In this document: positions 30,313 through 41,504 of the stretch, one piece after another
Layout of the letters: every line of letters starts with the position of its first letter
How positions within the stretch are numbered: the first letter of the stretch is position 1
Source: Russula earlei
Lineage: Eukaryota; Basidiomycota; Agaricomycetes; Russulales; Russulaceae
Length of the DNA stretch: 64,000 nt
NCBI GenBank assembly: GCA_025769875.1
Contig: JAGFNK010000155.1
Coordinates: 43,911-107,910 of the forward strand
Direction of reading: 5' to 3'
Program-made: the position numbers and the translations under genes
Notes under the pieces: generated by a model
The model's input: the letters and a program-made list of their open reading frames with translations, nothing else
Databases searched by the model: none
What the model was told of the DNA's origin: nothing

Positions 30313-31031
30313 CCACTCCTTAATTCCTGCTTTGTATTGGTTTTGACCATAGCAAGGAATTGCTTGACAGCCATAATGGTTGACTTTTTATTTTTTAAGA
30401 GTGTAATCCATGCATAGGAAGAATAATTGTCAATGAAGCTGACGAAATATTTGGACTTATGATACGACTTTGCAGGGAAACTTTTAAGGTCCGAGTGAAT
30501 ACGCTCGAATGGTGTGGAAGCACAAGTTTCAGAAGGGGGGTGCGCAGATGCAGGCATCTTGCCTTGCGCACAGCCAGGACATACTGGCTGTTCCTGAGGG
30601 ATTTTCAGGTCTTCAGGGAGACCCTTGGTATGTGTCTTTGCACGTGTTATGACATCCTTAGATGGGTGGCCAAGGCATCGGTGAATGACATCATAATCTA
30701 CCATGTAGATAAGAGAATGCACTTGCGCGCTTTCAATAGAGGTGTCTAACCAATACATGGTTTGACCCGGGAATAATGGGTAAGAGGACAGGATTATTTG
30801 TCCGTCCTCTCGTAGGGAAATATGATTTCTATTCCCTAATGCATGCATCCCTTGTTGCAAAAACTCCCCCATAGATAATATCCGAGTGTTAATTTTCGGA
30901 ATATATAGAACAGGAGAAATGCGCGTGACAACCGTTTTAGAGTTGACAGTGTGCCGAAGCAACACAGCGCCTTTGCCTTCCACATATATAGTGTTATCGG
31001 CAGTTTTAACAGGGGATCTTTTGTGTGGCAA
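30261..31031 (-). CDS. pol: copia G GAG-pre-integrase and integrase N-terminal half
   Basis: 256-codon frame. ADNTIYVEGKGAV and LYIPKINTRILSMGE are the post-protease region; HRCLGHPS...CPGCAQGK is the integrase zinc module; HSDLKSFPAKSYHKSKYF holds the first catalytic Asp and FIDNYSSYAW follows. It frameshifts into the next frame near 30300, at the second catalytic Asp. Confidence 0.88.
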   Translation of the reverse strand: MPHKRSPVKTADNTIYVEGKGAVLLRHTVNSKTVVTRISPVLYIPKINTRILSMGEFLQQGMHALGNRNHISLREDGQIILSSYPLFPGQTMYWLDTSIESAQVHSLIYMVDYDVIHRCLGHPSKDVITRAKTHTKGLPEDLKIPQEQPVCPGCAQGKMPASAHPPSETCASTPFERIHSDLKSFPAKSYHKSKYFVSFIDNYSSYAWITLLKNKKSTIMAVKQFLAMVKTNTKQELRSGCPMLAESTSLRPLITS

Positions 31032-31104
31032 AGCCGGCGTATACTCTATCTATAAAGTCTTTTATTTCGAAGGTGAAGTGTGCAGACGCACCAGAGTCTA
31101 GGAG
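31032..31104 (-). pseudogene. pro: copia G protease fragment
   Basis: Directly after the gag TAG (31105-31107) the same frame reads LLDSGASAHFTFEIKDF, the aspartic protease motif. Copia proteases normally have Trp right before this motif, so the TAG is most simply a mutated TGG. A frameshift near 31035 separates it from the integrase frame. Confidence 0.75.
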
Positions 31105-32583
31105 CTATAAGGATCCCATTTTACTCAAGTCGTGCTTTCCTCTACATCTCAAACAGTTTTTGTTACATTCACTTTGAAGGGAAGTAGTCCCTTTGCTAAT
31201 TTGTACATTGTATGATACAAGCGAACATTTATTAGACATATCTAGCCCGTTTTGGAGCTGGGGAGATGCTAATAAGTTCTTTAGCAAGTGAAAGGAGAGA
31301 GGGAGGCGCACGCACGCTTTGTTATCTTCAGGGTCGCTGCCCCAATCAAGCGCTTCATCCAATGGAGTTGGAGCACGCTCAGGGGTGGCAGCACCTTCTG
31401 GGATACCGTCATATATGTCGAATAAATCCGACGTGTTTGTTTGCATGAAGTCGCCATCGTCCTGGTCCATAGGCTCAGGGATGGGTGATGGGAGTTTGAC
31501 TGCACTTGACGAGGCAGCGGATTGAGTCGAGATCCGCTGCTCGAGGGTCTTGACTGTCTGTATAGTGGGAGTTACCCCAAGATCGTCAGCAAGATCAAGC
31601 GCTTTGTTTAAGGCCTTGTAAGGGCCGTGAGTGCGTTTGTGAGGATCAGTCACAGTCGGGATGGTACGTTGTTGGATCCCTGAAGGACCCAGATGGGCGA
31701 TAGTAGTAATGGTTGGGAGTGGGAGTGTGGCAATGTCCGCAATATGAGAATGTCCAGCACCATGGCTTTGATTGGCTTTCTCCTTGCCTTTCCCTTTTCC
31801 TTTGCCACCGTGCTTACCGCGCTGGCGCTTGTCCTTATCTTCATTGCGCTTGGGCTTATTGCCCTGCTGCTGATTGGAGAAGGAGGGGTCACCGTGCTTG
31901 CACTTGACAGCTGAGAGCTTCTGCATGCTGTGCTTCTTGCCTGTTCCACGATTGATCTCAGTTTGATATTGAGAGACGATAGCCTCTCGGACGTCCTTAG
32001 CGTTAAGGTCAGCCACTTCATAGTTCTGAGTAACAATGTGGACAAGCATTTCCCATTTCTGGGGAATGGCAGCAAGCATGATGAGTGCCTGCAGGGTGTC
32101 AGGGATGGGAAGGGAGGAGGCGGTAAGACGCTGGAATGCAGCATGTATCCGATCTATTTGTGGGCCAGGATGTTGGCTCGGGTTAATGCGAATGGAGATG
32201 GCTTCTTTAAAGTCCTTATAGATGCTAACTGTTGTTGCCATGCCATAAAGGGTTTCAAGGCGATTCCAGATAGTTTCAGCATTATCCAAAGACGTAAGAT
32301 CTTGTTGGATCGCGATGCTCGATCTAAGGACCATATGACCGACTGCCATATCATTTCCTTTGTTCCATTCTCTCAGGGCTACAATCGCGGCAGCCTGGGC
32401 AGCAATCTCTTCAGCAAGAGGCACCTGAGGAAGTCCAGGAAGGACTGGCAGTTCAAATGTGCCATTGCAATAACCCCATAGTCCAACGGACATGAGGTAG
32501 GCTTTCATAGCCTTTGACCAAATACCGTAGTTCGCGCCATCAAGGATGGGGACAACAGGGGCAGAGGGTTGAGACGATGACAT
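31105..32583 (-). CDS. gag: copia G gag
   Basis: 492 codons from ATG 32583. UBN2-type gag with NYGIWSKAMKAYLMSVGLW near residue 20, IWNRLETLYG near residue 105 and a Lys/Gly-rich basic stretch (residues 240-275). A CCHC knuckle is not intact: KCKHGD occurs near residue 228 without the following Cys/His spacing. The C-terminal 200 residues are acidic/Pro-rich. Ends at TAG 31105. Confidence 0.88.
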   Translation of the reverse strand: MSSSQPSAPVVPILDGANYGIWSKAMKAYLMSVGLWGYCNGTFELPVLPGLPQVPLAEEIAAQAAAIVALREWNKGNDMAVGHMVLRSSIAIQQDLTSLDNAETIWNRLETLYGMATTVSIYKDFKEAISIRINPSQHPGPQIDRIHAAFQRLTASSLPIPDTLQALIMLAAIPQKWEMLVHIVTQNYEVADLNAKDVREAIVSQYQTEINRGTGKKHSMQKLSAVKCKHGDPSFSNQQQGNKPKRNEDKDKRQRGKHGGKGKGKGKEKANQSHGAGHSHIADIATLPLPTITTIAHLGPSGIQQRTIPTVTDPHKRTHGPYKALNKALDLADDLGVTPTIQTVKTLEQRISTQSAASSSAVKLPSPIPEPMDQDDGDFMQTNTSDLFDIYDGIPEGAATPERAPTPLDEALDWGSDPEDNKACVRLPLSFHLLKNLLASPQLQNGLDMSNKCSLVSYNVQISKGTTSLQSECNKNCLRCRGKHDLSKMGSL

Positions 32584-32736
32584 TGTAGCTGTTAGAAAGG
32601 GGCTTAGAGGTCGTCAGTAAGAGTTTTGTATTCAAACAAGCTGACATAGTCTCCCCATAGGGTAGACTAGCTCGCTGCAGCATGCAGGCTTCAGGGATGC
32701 TTTGCCATCGTTGCAGCTGATGAAGGCGCATGGCTT

Positions 32737-32751
32737 GCAGGGCCCATAACC
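32737..32751 (-). promoter_or_regulatory. copia G primer-binding site, initiator tRNA-Met anticodon arm
   Basis: On minus, GGTTATGGGCCCTGC directly follows the 5' LTR; the 15-mer is identical to that of copia H and complementary to the initiator tRNA-Met anticodon arm. Confidence 0.75.
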
Positions 32752-33136
32752 TGTTGCGCAGCATAGAGTGCAGCTAACAGGCCAAGCAACCCACCTTAGA
32801 GGTTGTGTTAATGCTCAAGTGATATTGGGGTGTAGAGCGATATGTATACTCGTCTACAAGTATGGTATTTATACCTCTATGACCCAGGGCTGTTCCTAAG
32901 TCCAAAAGAGGTGACTACAGGTGTCCACTATATCGCGCATTCAGTGACGCGTGATGTGGAAATGTTCTAGACGCAGCATAAGGCTGCATCTTGTGATAGA
33001 TAGCATAGTATGTGTAACCCTATTGCCATAAGTGCATATACTAAAGTTCTGTCTAACATGTAACATCTATGAGCGGATCTTGAACCTTGTATGAAGGTCT
33101 TCGCCTTCTTTGATCCATTCAGGTTCCGGTTCAACA
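32752..33136 (-). repeat. copia G 5' LTR (385 bp)
   Basis: TGTTGAACC...GCGCAACA on minus, flanked on the right by TSD GTTCC. Contains TATAAATACC and the stem-loop AGATGCAGC/GCTGCGTCT. Confidence 0.95.
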
Positions 33137-33141
33137 GTTCC

Positions 33142-35284
33142 TAAAAACCCTGTTCCATCAGTTCTTCTGGTAAGTCCTCCTTCTGTTTGGTGGACATCCT
33201 CATTATGAATGCAGAGGAGGAGCTCTTGTTGTAGGTAGGAGGGGGAGATGTGGATCATCCAGAGACAGTGCTTTCATTTCCACTGTCCCCTGAGTCGTCC
33301 TCCTTCTCTGTTTCCAGAGCTCAAGCCTTTCCTTTGTCCTTTGGGCTACTTGATTTCTTCTTGACTCTGTCCTTGTCAGGACAGTTCTGGCTGATGTGCC
33401 CTGCCTTCTTGCAGATGAAGCATTTTCCTTCTGCTACCAGTTTCTTCTTTTCCTCTGTCAGAGGAGGATGACACTTGGTCTTTGCTGCATCAGTGGATAC
33501 CAAGTCCACTTCCATAGCATTGGGGTCTCTGTGGTTTTGCCTTTTCCCTTCCTTTAGAGATCTCATGCAATTTTCCCTGATTACAATGCTCCACCTCCAG
33601 ATCCAATATTAGCTTTCATAAGCTGGTCTCTGGCTTGTTCTTCCCTGGCAGCATTGATCCATGCTCATAGGTCATTGATGGCAGGTATGTCTCTGACTCG
33701 TCAATTGTAAATTCATTGCACCAGCCAGGTGATCAGTCCAGCTTTATAGGCTTCAACTGCTCCTGGTGAATTCTGATCCCATCCTGCTTTACTGAGCAGA
33801 ACAAGGAACTTGCTGGTGTAATCATCCAGCAATGCCACTTAAGACATGGACAATTGCTGTAGCTCCATGAAAGGTCTTTGGGTTCTGTGGTGTCTTTGAA
33901 TTTTCTGAAGAAGTCATCCACAAATTTGGTCCAAAAGAACATGTCAGTTGGATCCAGCTGCATGGGTGCATAGGGCAATGGTGGGTCCCCATTTCTTTTT
34001 GCTTCTACTAGGTTCATTTGGTTGATCACCCATTCATGCTCTTTCTCTCCTTTGATGTAGGTGAGAGCTAAGGCTACTCACTTCATTGTCATAGTCATGG
34101 TTGGGTTGTCACTGTTAAGCAGATTCCATAGATTGAAATCTTGGATGAAGTACTTTGTCTTCTTTCTGTCTCCTTTAAAGACCTCAGGAGGGTCTCCTTT
34201 CAGAGATCCATTGCCTCCATGGGGGCCTGGTGCTGGTTGGGGCACCAGGTTCACTCCTGGTCCTACAGGAGGTGCTGCAGGTGGTCCTCCTCCTGGGGCT
34301 GGTGGGCCTGCTGATCCAAAGGGAACTTCTCCTCCAGGTGGTCCTTCCCCACCAGGTAGGCCACCTCTAGGGTTTACTACAATGGTAGGCCCTGTCCTTC
34401 CACCTGCTGTCTGGGTGGCAATAGTGGCTGTCTGCGTCACTGCAATGGTAGCCATTTCAACTGATTCCTCTGGTTCTTCAACAACTGTTGGTTTGATGGG
34501 TGAGATGTGTACTGTCTGCTCCAATCTTTCAGCTAGCTCCAATACTTCTGATGCTTCTGTTTTCTGGTCTGTAGTTGGAGGGTCCAATTTTTCTGTTTTC
34601 CCACTTGATGACTTTTGTATTGGTTAAGCTGGATTGTCTACTATTGGGTCTCTTGCTTCCCAATGAGTAGTGTAAGGGTCTGTCTGGGTTCCTAGTCCCA
34701 GACTCTTATATTCATCAATATCTTCATCCTCTGAAGCATAGGGACATCCTTTGTGGTAATCGATGAAGTACCACTGATTGTTGATATATTCATAAGGAAG
34801 GTAGCTTCCTTTATATCAGACCTCATATCAGTTAGGTCCTTCCTGGTCTGCCCAACACCAGATGGCAGTTCCTTTGATTCCTAAGGGTAGATCATCCCTT
34901 TCTCTAGCTTTGAACCAACCAAATTTGGTTCCTTGCTTTGATTTCTGGTTGAACTTTATGCGTATGCATTGTTCTCCTTTGATCTCCAGTTTGTCCACTT
35001 GCCACTGCCTTTCCTAGGGAGTCAGGACTTGTGTGCCTGCTTACCACTGTCTATGCCAATGACAGTAGGGGTCTTTACAGAAGTATGCATGTGTCCAACC
35101 ATGCTGCTCATCAAGAGTCATGTAGTACACCTTCTTCTTGTCATGGAGAGGTCTGTATAGATTCTCTCCCTTGACTACTTCAGTGTAGGTAGCTGACCAA
35201 ATGATGACTAGATCCTAGTCCTAAGGCTTCCTGCCTAATTCTGGATCGCTTTCACAGCAATGTCTGTGATAGAAGCTTGACTTA
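33142..35284 (-). pseudogene. gag: gypsy B gag
   Basis: Homologous along its length to gypsy C gag: N-terminal Tyr-Ile-Asn..Trp-Tyr-Phe block near 34790-34730, Gly/Pro-rich tract (34250-34390), the FNLWNLLNSDNPTMT capsid block (34140-34100) and the zinc knuckle CFICKKAGHISQNC (near 33425-33380). The slippery heptamer GGGTTTT is at 33150-33144 before the gag stop. Broken by many stops. Confidence 0.88.
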
Positions 35285-35904
35285 TGTTAAGGCTCCAAAG
35301 TGCCTTAAATAAGATCAATGGTTGCATCTTTAAACATGTCCTACCAATGCAGATATGCTTGAGTCAAGCAAGCAATACTGGTGGAGGGGAAGGAGTGTTA
35401 GATCCTTCTGGAGTATGTCAACAAGATGAGAGTGGCTCTGCAGATGGGGTAGGAGTCAACTGTTTGGGATTGGCAAACTAAGTTGAGCTTAGGGCTCGAC
35501 TGCTACAAACTGGGGACTTTATATAGCCCTCAGGGATAAGGTTCATGCTACTGTAGTACTGGTCAGTACAATAGAAGCAAAGGCAGCTCATAGAAGCAAT
35601 AATTGCTTCTGTGTAAATGATCTCAGTGCCGGAAGCATTGAATGCTTCCCTAGTAGCAATCTTGGTGTCATAAGTACTTTCCCAATCAGGGAAATGACAT
35701 ACATGGCAGTACAGGAACATCTGGGACAGAGGCAATGCTACCCATTGCTTTTTTGATACACCTTCAGAAAGATACGATCAACACATTCCAAACACAATAT
35801 CAATGGACATAAATGGTCAAGATCTGATGCATGCATGATGCAAACATTGCAGTCCATAGTTCAGGTGTTCTGGCATCTTCCGGACCCCAAACCACTCAGT
35901 AACA
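35285..35904 (-). repeat. gypsy B 5' LTR (620 bp)
   Basis: TGTTAAGGCTCC...AGTAACA on plus. Its last five bases TAACA were duplicated when the solo LTR G inserted. The internal side AGCTTGACTTA is a decayed self-priming site for TAAGTTGAGCTT (about 35480-35491). Confidence 0.94.
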
Positions 35905-36127
35905 TGTTGAACCAGAACCCAAACGGATCAAAGAAGGCAAAGACCTTCATACAAGGTTCAAGATCTAATTAGAGATGTTACATGTTAGACAGAACTTTAG
36001 CATATGCACTTATGGCAATAGGGTTATGCATACTACACTATCTATCACAAGATGCAGCCTGTCAAGACTCACTGTTGAACTATCCAGTTCAAGAGCGAGG
36101 GATAAGCTCGAAGACGAGTCGATAGAC

Positions 36128-36386
36128 TATAGGAAGGTATCTATAACGAGTGCTCAGTCTTATTGTAGAAGACTACACTAAGTGGGTATCCTGACCTATA
36201 ACGAGTGCTACAAAAAGTGTAATTAGTTGTGTACGTAGGTAACGAGAGTGTGACTAACCTCAGTCTTATTGTAGAAGACTGAGGGACGGGGAATAAATGA
36301 AAAACGAACTATATACATGTCCATGCGTTTGTCACGCGCCACGTGAGTGTATGACCAAACCATGATGCTGAGGCTGCACTCCAACA
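36128..36386 (-). repeat. copia E 3' LTR (259 bp)
   Basis: TGTTGGAGTG...CTTCCTATA on minus; the 3' end is TA rather than CA in both LTRs. Polypurine tract GCTGAGGGGGCG at 36398-36387. Confidence 0.95.
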
Positions 36387-36393
36387 CGCCCCC

Positions 36394-38327
36394 TCAGCCT
36401 GTGCGGTGCAATCCCATCTCATCTGAAAACTTATCATGCTTCTCACGTGCGAGGCCTTTGGTCAAAATGTCAGCAACCTGGTCCTCAGTAGGAATGTACT
36501 GAAGACAGATCTCCTCGCTCTCGACTTTGTGTCGCAAGAAGTGGTGACGGACTTCAATGTGTTTGGTCCAGTCATGGAATTCGGGGTTTCGCGTGATGGC
36601 AATTGCGGATTGGTTGTCCACATGAAGAATGGTTGGGGGGTGAGTGTCTATTCCTAGCTCACTTAACAGGCATCTGAGCCAGATTAGCTCCTTTGTGGCA
36701 TGGGCAGCGGCAATGTATTCGGCCTCAGTGCTCGAGAGGGCCACAGAGGTCTGTTTCTTGGAGCTCCAGCTGATCACGCCCCCTCCAAGCATGAACACGA
36801 AGCCAGACGTGGACTTGCGATCATTATCATCGCTTGCCCAGTCTGCATCTGCAAAACCATGCAGTATAGTACCACCAGGGGTTCCGCATTGGAAGACAAG
36901 TTGGCTGCTACTGGTGGCTCGGAGGTATCGGAACGCGCGATCGAGGGCGTGTTGGTGCTCGGGGCCTGGGTTCGCGGCATGTCGCCCGAGGGCTGCGACC
37001 GTGTATGCGAGGTCAGGGCGTGTACCGAGCATTGGATACATCAGTGTGCCGATGGCACTCTGATACGACTTTATGTTGATTTCGGGGGAGGTGAGTTTAG
37101 TGAGATGCTCATTTGCGAGGGTCGGTGTGCTGATTGGGCGTGCGTTAGATTTCCCATGCCTCTCCAGGGTTTCAATTATGTATTTTTCTTGAGAGAGGGC
37201 AATCCAGCCTGCATTGCGATCCCGAGTGATGTGCATGCCAAGGATCCAGGATATTTCACCTAAATCAGTCATCTCATAGTGTTGTTTCAAGGCTGATTTG
37301 TCTTGGTTGATAGTTTCAATAGAATTTGATACCATAGTGATATCATCAACGTATAGCGCGATGATGGAGATGTCTCCATCGTGCGTTCAGTTGAAGACAG
37401 CGTGGTCGGCGTTGGTGCGTTGGTAACCCATGGCACTGAGCTTGCCACGGATATCCTCGTACCAGACGCATCCACCCTGCTTTGTGCCATAGAGAGCTTT
37501 GATTAGACGCAATACCATGCCTTGGGGAATGTCAAACCCGGGGGGAGGTTCCATGAAGATCTCCTCTTTGAGTTCCCCATTGAGGTATGCTGATTTTACG
37601 TCCATTTGGTGGACCTCTAGATTTCGTTCGGCGGCGAGGGCCAGTATCACGCGCAAGGAGGCGAACTTAGCGACGGGCGCGAAGGTCTCGTCGTAATCAA
37701 TGCCCTCAATTTGCGTGAAGCCCTGCGCGACGACGCGGGCTTTGTATTTCTGTATGGAGCCATCAGGTCCTCGCTTGATGCGAAAAACCCATTTGCTCCC
37801 GACGACCTTGTGGTCTTTGGGACGCAGGGCGACCTCGTACACGCCCATGCGCTCGAACGAGCGCCGCTCTTCCTCGCACGCGACTTCCCACTCAGCTGCG
37901 TCAGGTCGGGCCATGGCTTGCGCATAAGTGCATGTGTCGTCAGTTATGGTGGTTTGGGCCATGTTGACACATTCAATGTTGCGTTTTCGTGAGCCGTATG
38001 AAGTAAGTGTGTAGCGAGGATCATCGTCGCGGACTGGCGCGCGGACTGTGCGTTTAGGCCGGATGTTGGCCGGTTCAGGCGGGGCAGATGGGTGCGGGAT
38101 GAGTGTGTTTTCAATCTCTGTTTCACTTTCTGATTGAGAGTCGGACAGGTACTGTTTAGGAGAAGGCATGTCTATGGACACTGTCGCCGTCCCTGCGTCG
38201 TCATGTTGGATGATAACGCATTCGAAGGACTGGGACTGAGTTGGTGGGCCCCCTTCATCAAAATGACGTCGTGGGACTCCAGAAGGCGACGCGTGGGACG
38301 ATGCATTAAGTGGAATGCCTTGCGAGT
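36394..38327 (-). pseudogene. pol: copia E reverse transcriptase-RNase H
   Basis: One frame apart from a 1-nt shift near 38255-38290 and TGA 37387-37389 where Arg is expected. RT: WVFRIKRGPDGS, ARVVAQGFTQIEG, YDETFAPVAKFASLR, HQMDVKSAYLNGEL, IKALYGTKQGG and the catalytic ALYVDDITMV (37342-37353). RNase H: GFADADWASDDNDRKS, VISWSSKKQTSVALSSTEAEY, LHVDNQSAIAITR and HIEVRHHFLR, ending at the stop at 36394. Domains read well; only the TGA separates RT in two. Confidence 0.9.
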
Positions 38328-39179
38328 TCACGAGTACCCAAGGAAAGTGCACACTAAGGACTTAGCAGCCAATTTGGTGCATTTCTTGTCTGGGATGTGG
38401 ACAAACGCGCGGGAACCAAAAATGCGAAGGCGGGAGATGTCGGGTTTGTTCCCGCTCCAGGCCTCCTTGGGGGTGGAGTTGTCGAGGGTGTGTGTGGGTG
38501 TGACGTTGTGCAGGAGGGCCGCATACTCGAGGGCGGCATACCAGAATGATTCTGGTAAGTCAGCATTGGTCAGCATCACGCGAACCTAGTCGAGGAGCGT
38601 CCGATTCATGCGCTCGGCCACACCATTATGCTGTGGGGTGTGGGGCGTTGTGAGCTCCTGTTTGATGCCTTTGCCCTCAAGGTACTTGGTGATCTTGTTG
38701 CCCGTGTATTCACCCCCTCCATCGCTGCGGAGGACCTTCACGCACTGGCCGGTTTCAAGTTCGGCGCGGGCAATGAACGCCTTCAGGTGACACGCGACAT
38801 TGCTCTTGTGGCGCAATCCCTCAACAGACACCTTCCGAGAGTGATCGTCAATGAAAGTGACAAAGTACTGGAAGCCTTGGTGTGAGCGAGTGGATATTTT
38901 GCCACAGACGTCGGAGAACACGCAGCCAAGTACTGTGACGGCGCGTGTGTTGGTCGACCTCTGGATTTCATGGCATGTTTGCTTGCCTTTGAGGCAGGGT
39001 TCGCAGGGGGTAGATGATGCAGTGCCGGTTATTTCCATGCCCTTGACCATGCCCTTTCTGGCCATGCGTAGCACGGTGTCGATGTTTAGGTGGCCTAGGC
39101 GGCGGTGCCAGGTCTCGGCATTGGCCTTAGAGGCCGTGCTGTGAGCGATGAGGGCGCGCTCATCTGTGGCTGGCATGTC
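38328..39179 (-). pseudogene. pol: copia E integrase
   Basis: Zinc module WHRRLGHLN...CEPCLKGKQ, core with FSDVCGK, YFVTFIDDHSRKV, LRSDGGGEYTG and TPQHNGVAERMNRT (catalytic Asp-Asp-Glu present). A TAG (38586-38588) follows MNRTLLD; the frame continues with PESFWYAALEYAALLHN, LRIFGSRAFVHIP and CTFLGYS to TGA 38328-38330. The TGA is a likely CGA mutation. Confidence 0.9.
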
Positions 39180-40008
39180 TGTCAAGACACGTACTGCTGA
39201 TCACTAAGGACTCAGGAGCAGGTGGGCAAGGGTCGGAACAGATGATACGCGGCGAAGGCGGCGTTGAACAAGAGGACGAGCCAAACGACGAGGAGGTACC
39301 AGATGGGGACTGGTAGATGTTGCAAGAGACAAAGGCGAAGGCTGGAGGCCAGTGTAGCGAGGGGACTTTAAACAAGGCGGTCGTTGAAGAGTACCTTGGA
39401 AGCGAGGGGAATCTTTAGACTGAGCGGTCGCGGGGGAGTACCCAGGAAGATGAGAGTATCACAAATGGACAGTCTGACAACTGCCATGCTTCATTGGGGC
39501 TTATATACAGTGTACAGGGTCGATTACAAAGCACTGGGACTATTCTAGACTCTTTGGTACCATCCAATAGGACTACAGAGGCATAAACTTGCTTGTGTCA
39601 AGTTTCAGGCTTACTGAGCGCATTACTGATCATTGTGGAGCGATGACATCATTATGATGTCACTGTGGGGCGCTTAGTGAGCCTATGAGGTCACTGTGGA
39701 GTTGCTCAGTCAGCCATGATGTCATTGGAGCCTTGATGACGTCAGATGATTTATGCAACAGTTTCTAAGAGTTTGTGCCACTGTTTTGGGTCCATGGTGG
39801 CTGGGTGGCCATGTGGCTGCCACACGATGATTACCCGATTAGGAAACCGGTGCCTGGTCGTGTTAGAATGCCGTTGCAATAGCAATATCTTGTACCACAG
39901 GAGGGATAGCCCAGAAAGTGGAAGGGAGTTGGCAATGCAAAGTGAGGGAGGTCTTTCTTGAGTAAAATAGGACAATCCTCGGCTAGGACTTGGCCTTGGT
40001 TCGTAACA
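39180..40008 (-). repeat. solo LTR I (829 bp)
   Basis: TGTCAAGACACG...GGTTCGTAACA on plus; flanks ATGTC (39175-39179) and AAGTC (40009-40013) match at four of five positions. It splits copia E between protease and integrase; the copia E ORF runs 50 codons into it. Confidence 0.9.
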
Positions 40009-41426
40009 AAGTCCTCGCCTTCAGCCGGGAAGTCATCAACGTGCATCATGTATGCTGTTTCCGGGATGGCTGTTGTCATGTCCATCACATATAAGTTCCG
40101 TTGAAGGTGCCCATCACATGTGAGGTGCCCCTGCTGGTTTAAGAGCTGGCAGCCATTTCCGGTGAATCGGACATCAGCGCCGCACTTCATGAGGTGAGCG
40201 ACTGATAGGAGGTTGCCGTTGAGGTCAGGAACGAAGAGAACATCTTGGAGGATGGCATTGTGCCATGTTCCATTGGCGTGCATGCGGACGGGAATGCGTC
40301 CGACGCCGGTGGCGTGAATGGTGCTGTCGTCTCCGAGGGTAATACGAGTAGGGGGTGTGAGGGCAGCGAATGATGAGAACCAGCTGCGGTTGCAGCTCAT
40401 GGTGTGCAATGCACCGGAATTGACGATCCAGCAGTGCTGGGTGGACGAGTCGTGATGCGCTCGGAAGGCGAATGCTTCGTTGTCGCATGGTGAGGGGTCA
40501 GTGGCAATGGCACTGAATAGTTGTACCGTGCTTTCGCTGGGGTCTGCAACTGCGATCTTCGCGGTCGTGGATGGCTTTGCGCCTGCAGAGGTGGTCGACG
40601 CCCCCTTCGCCTCCTGCTCCTTCTTCAATTTTCGGCACTCCTTTACATCGTGACCGCGGATGTTGCAGTGTGTACAATGTTTCTTGGACTTGTCTCCTTG
40701 TTTATTCTTCCCGTTTGCTTTCTTGGCTGCTTTGGCGAAGAAGGCAGTGGCACCGATCCCCGACGTGCGCACGCGGCATTGCTCCTCACCGAGGATTTGG
40801 GATGTGACGATGTCAGTCGAGATCTCATCAGTTTTGATGGAGTATAAGATCGTCTTGAGGGTCGACATGGATTCGGGTAAGGCTAATATGATGACATATG
40901 CAAGGAATTTGTTTTCAAGTGGAAAACCGAGGTTTGCAAGGGTGTGAGAGGTGCGTATGAGTTTGTTGATTTGAGGGTCGAGTGGTTCGTCTTCGGAGAG
41001 CGTGGTCCGAAGCAACTCCTCCATTAGGTGTGCCATGCGTTGTTCGCCCTTTCCTTCGTAGTGGGCACATAACTTTTCCCAGCAACCTTTAGCATTGTTG
41101 ATTCCAAGGACGGCGCTTAGTGGCTCATCTGATATGGTGAGGGAGATTTGCGCGCGCGCCTCTCGGTCTCGGTATGACCAGTCGTTAAAGGCAGTGGGGT
41201 CTGCACTTTGGTCTGGCTTGGTGTATGTGCCATCTACTACTGTCCAGAGCTCTCGAAGTTCGAGAACCATTTGGACGCGGTGCTTCCAGAACATAAACTT
41301 GACCCCTTCGTTGTCGAGAAAAGGGACGTCATAGTGTCGTGCAGTGGCTTTTTGGCTCGATGTCGCGGCTCCTGAGGAGGAGGCGTTTCCGCCTTGCGGC
41401 GAGGACGTGCTGGTGCCTCGTGCCAT
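40009..41426 (-). CDS. gag: copia E gag-protease
   Basis: About 470 codons from ATG 41426 (MARGTSTSSP) to the LTR I junction. UBN2 gag domain (residues 30-215: FMFWKHRVQMVLELRELW, YEGKGEQRMAHLMEEL, ILALPESMSTLKTILYS), zinc knuckle CTHCNIRGHDVKEC near residue 250, and protease near residue 330 with WIVNSGALH: the catalytic Asp is Asn, so the protease is dead. An upstream in-frame ATG at 41489 extends to the primer site and is less likely. No stops. Confidence 0.92.
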
Positions 41427-41490
41427 TACTATGTTGTGACGTTTTGAAAATTCTGGGTGCGTGTAGTTATTTGGCTTGTTTAGAGACAAT

Positions 41491-41504
41491 CAGGTCTCAT
41501 AATC
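41491..41504 (-). promoter_or_regulatory. copia E primer-binding site, elongator tRNA-Met anticodon arm
   Basis: GATTATGAGACCTG directly inside the 5' LTR on minus, identical to E2 and F. Confidence 0.7.

Larger units (their letters stand above)
26691..33136 (-). mobile_element. complete copia retrotransposon G with 64-bp 3' tail
   Basis: Minus-strand element with 385-bp LTRs at 32752-33136 (5') and 26755-27139 (3'). The TSD GTTCC lies at 26686-26690 and 33137-33141, so the inserted unit includes 26691-26754 beyond the 3' LTR. Gag, protease, integrase, RT and RNase H are present; a solo LTR A (29140-29672) splits pol. Gag has a TAG before the protease and frameshifts follow, but RT-RNase H is intact. 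Confidence 0.93.
21508..35904 (-). mobile_element. gypsy retrotransposon B, 3'-truncated and heavily nested
   Basis: Minus-strand element of the LTR B family, close to gypsy C. 5' LTR at 35285-35904; gag 33142-35284; protease and RT 22627-26690; integrase start 21508-22147. It ends inside integrase near 21508, so the 3' part is lost. Insertions: solo LTR H, solo LTR I, solo LTR G, solo LTR D and the complete copia G (26691-33136). Many stops and indels; the RT active site YLDD has become YQDG. Confidence 0.9.
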
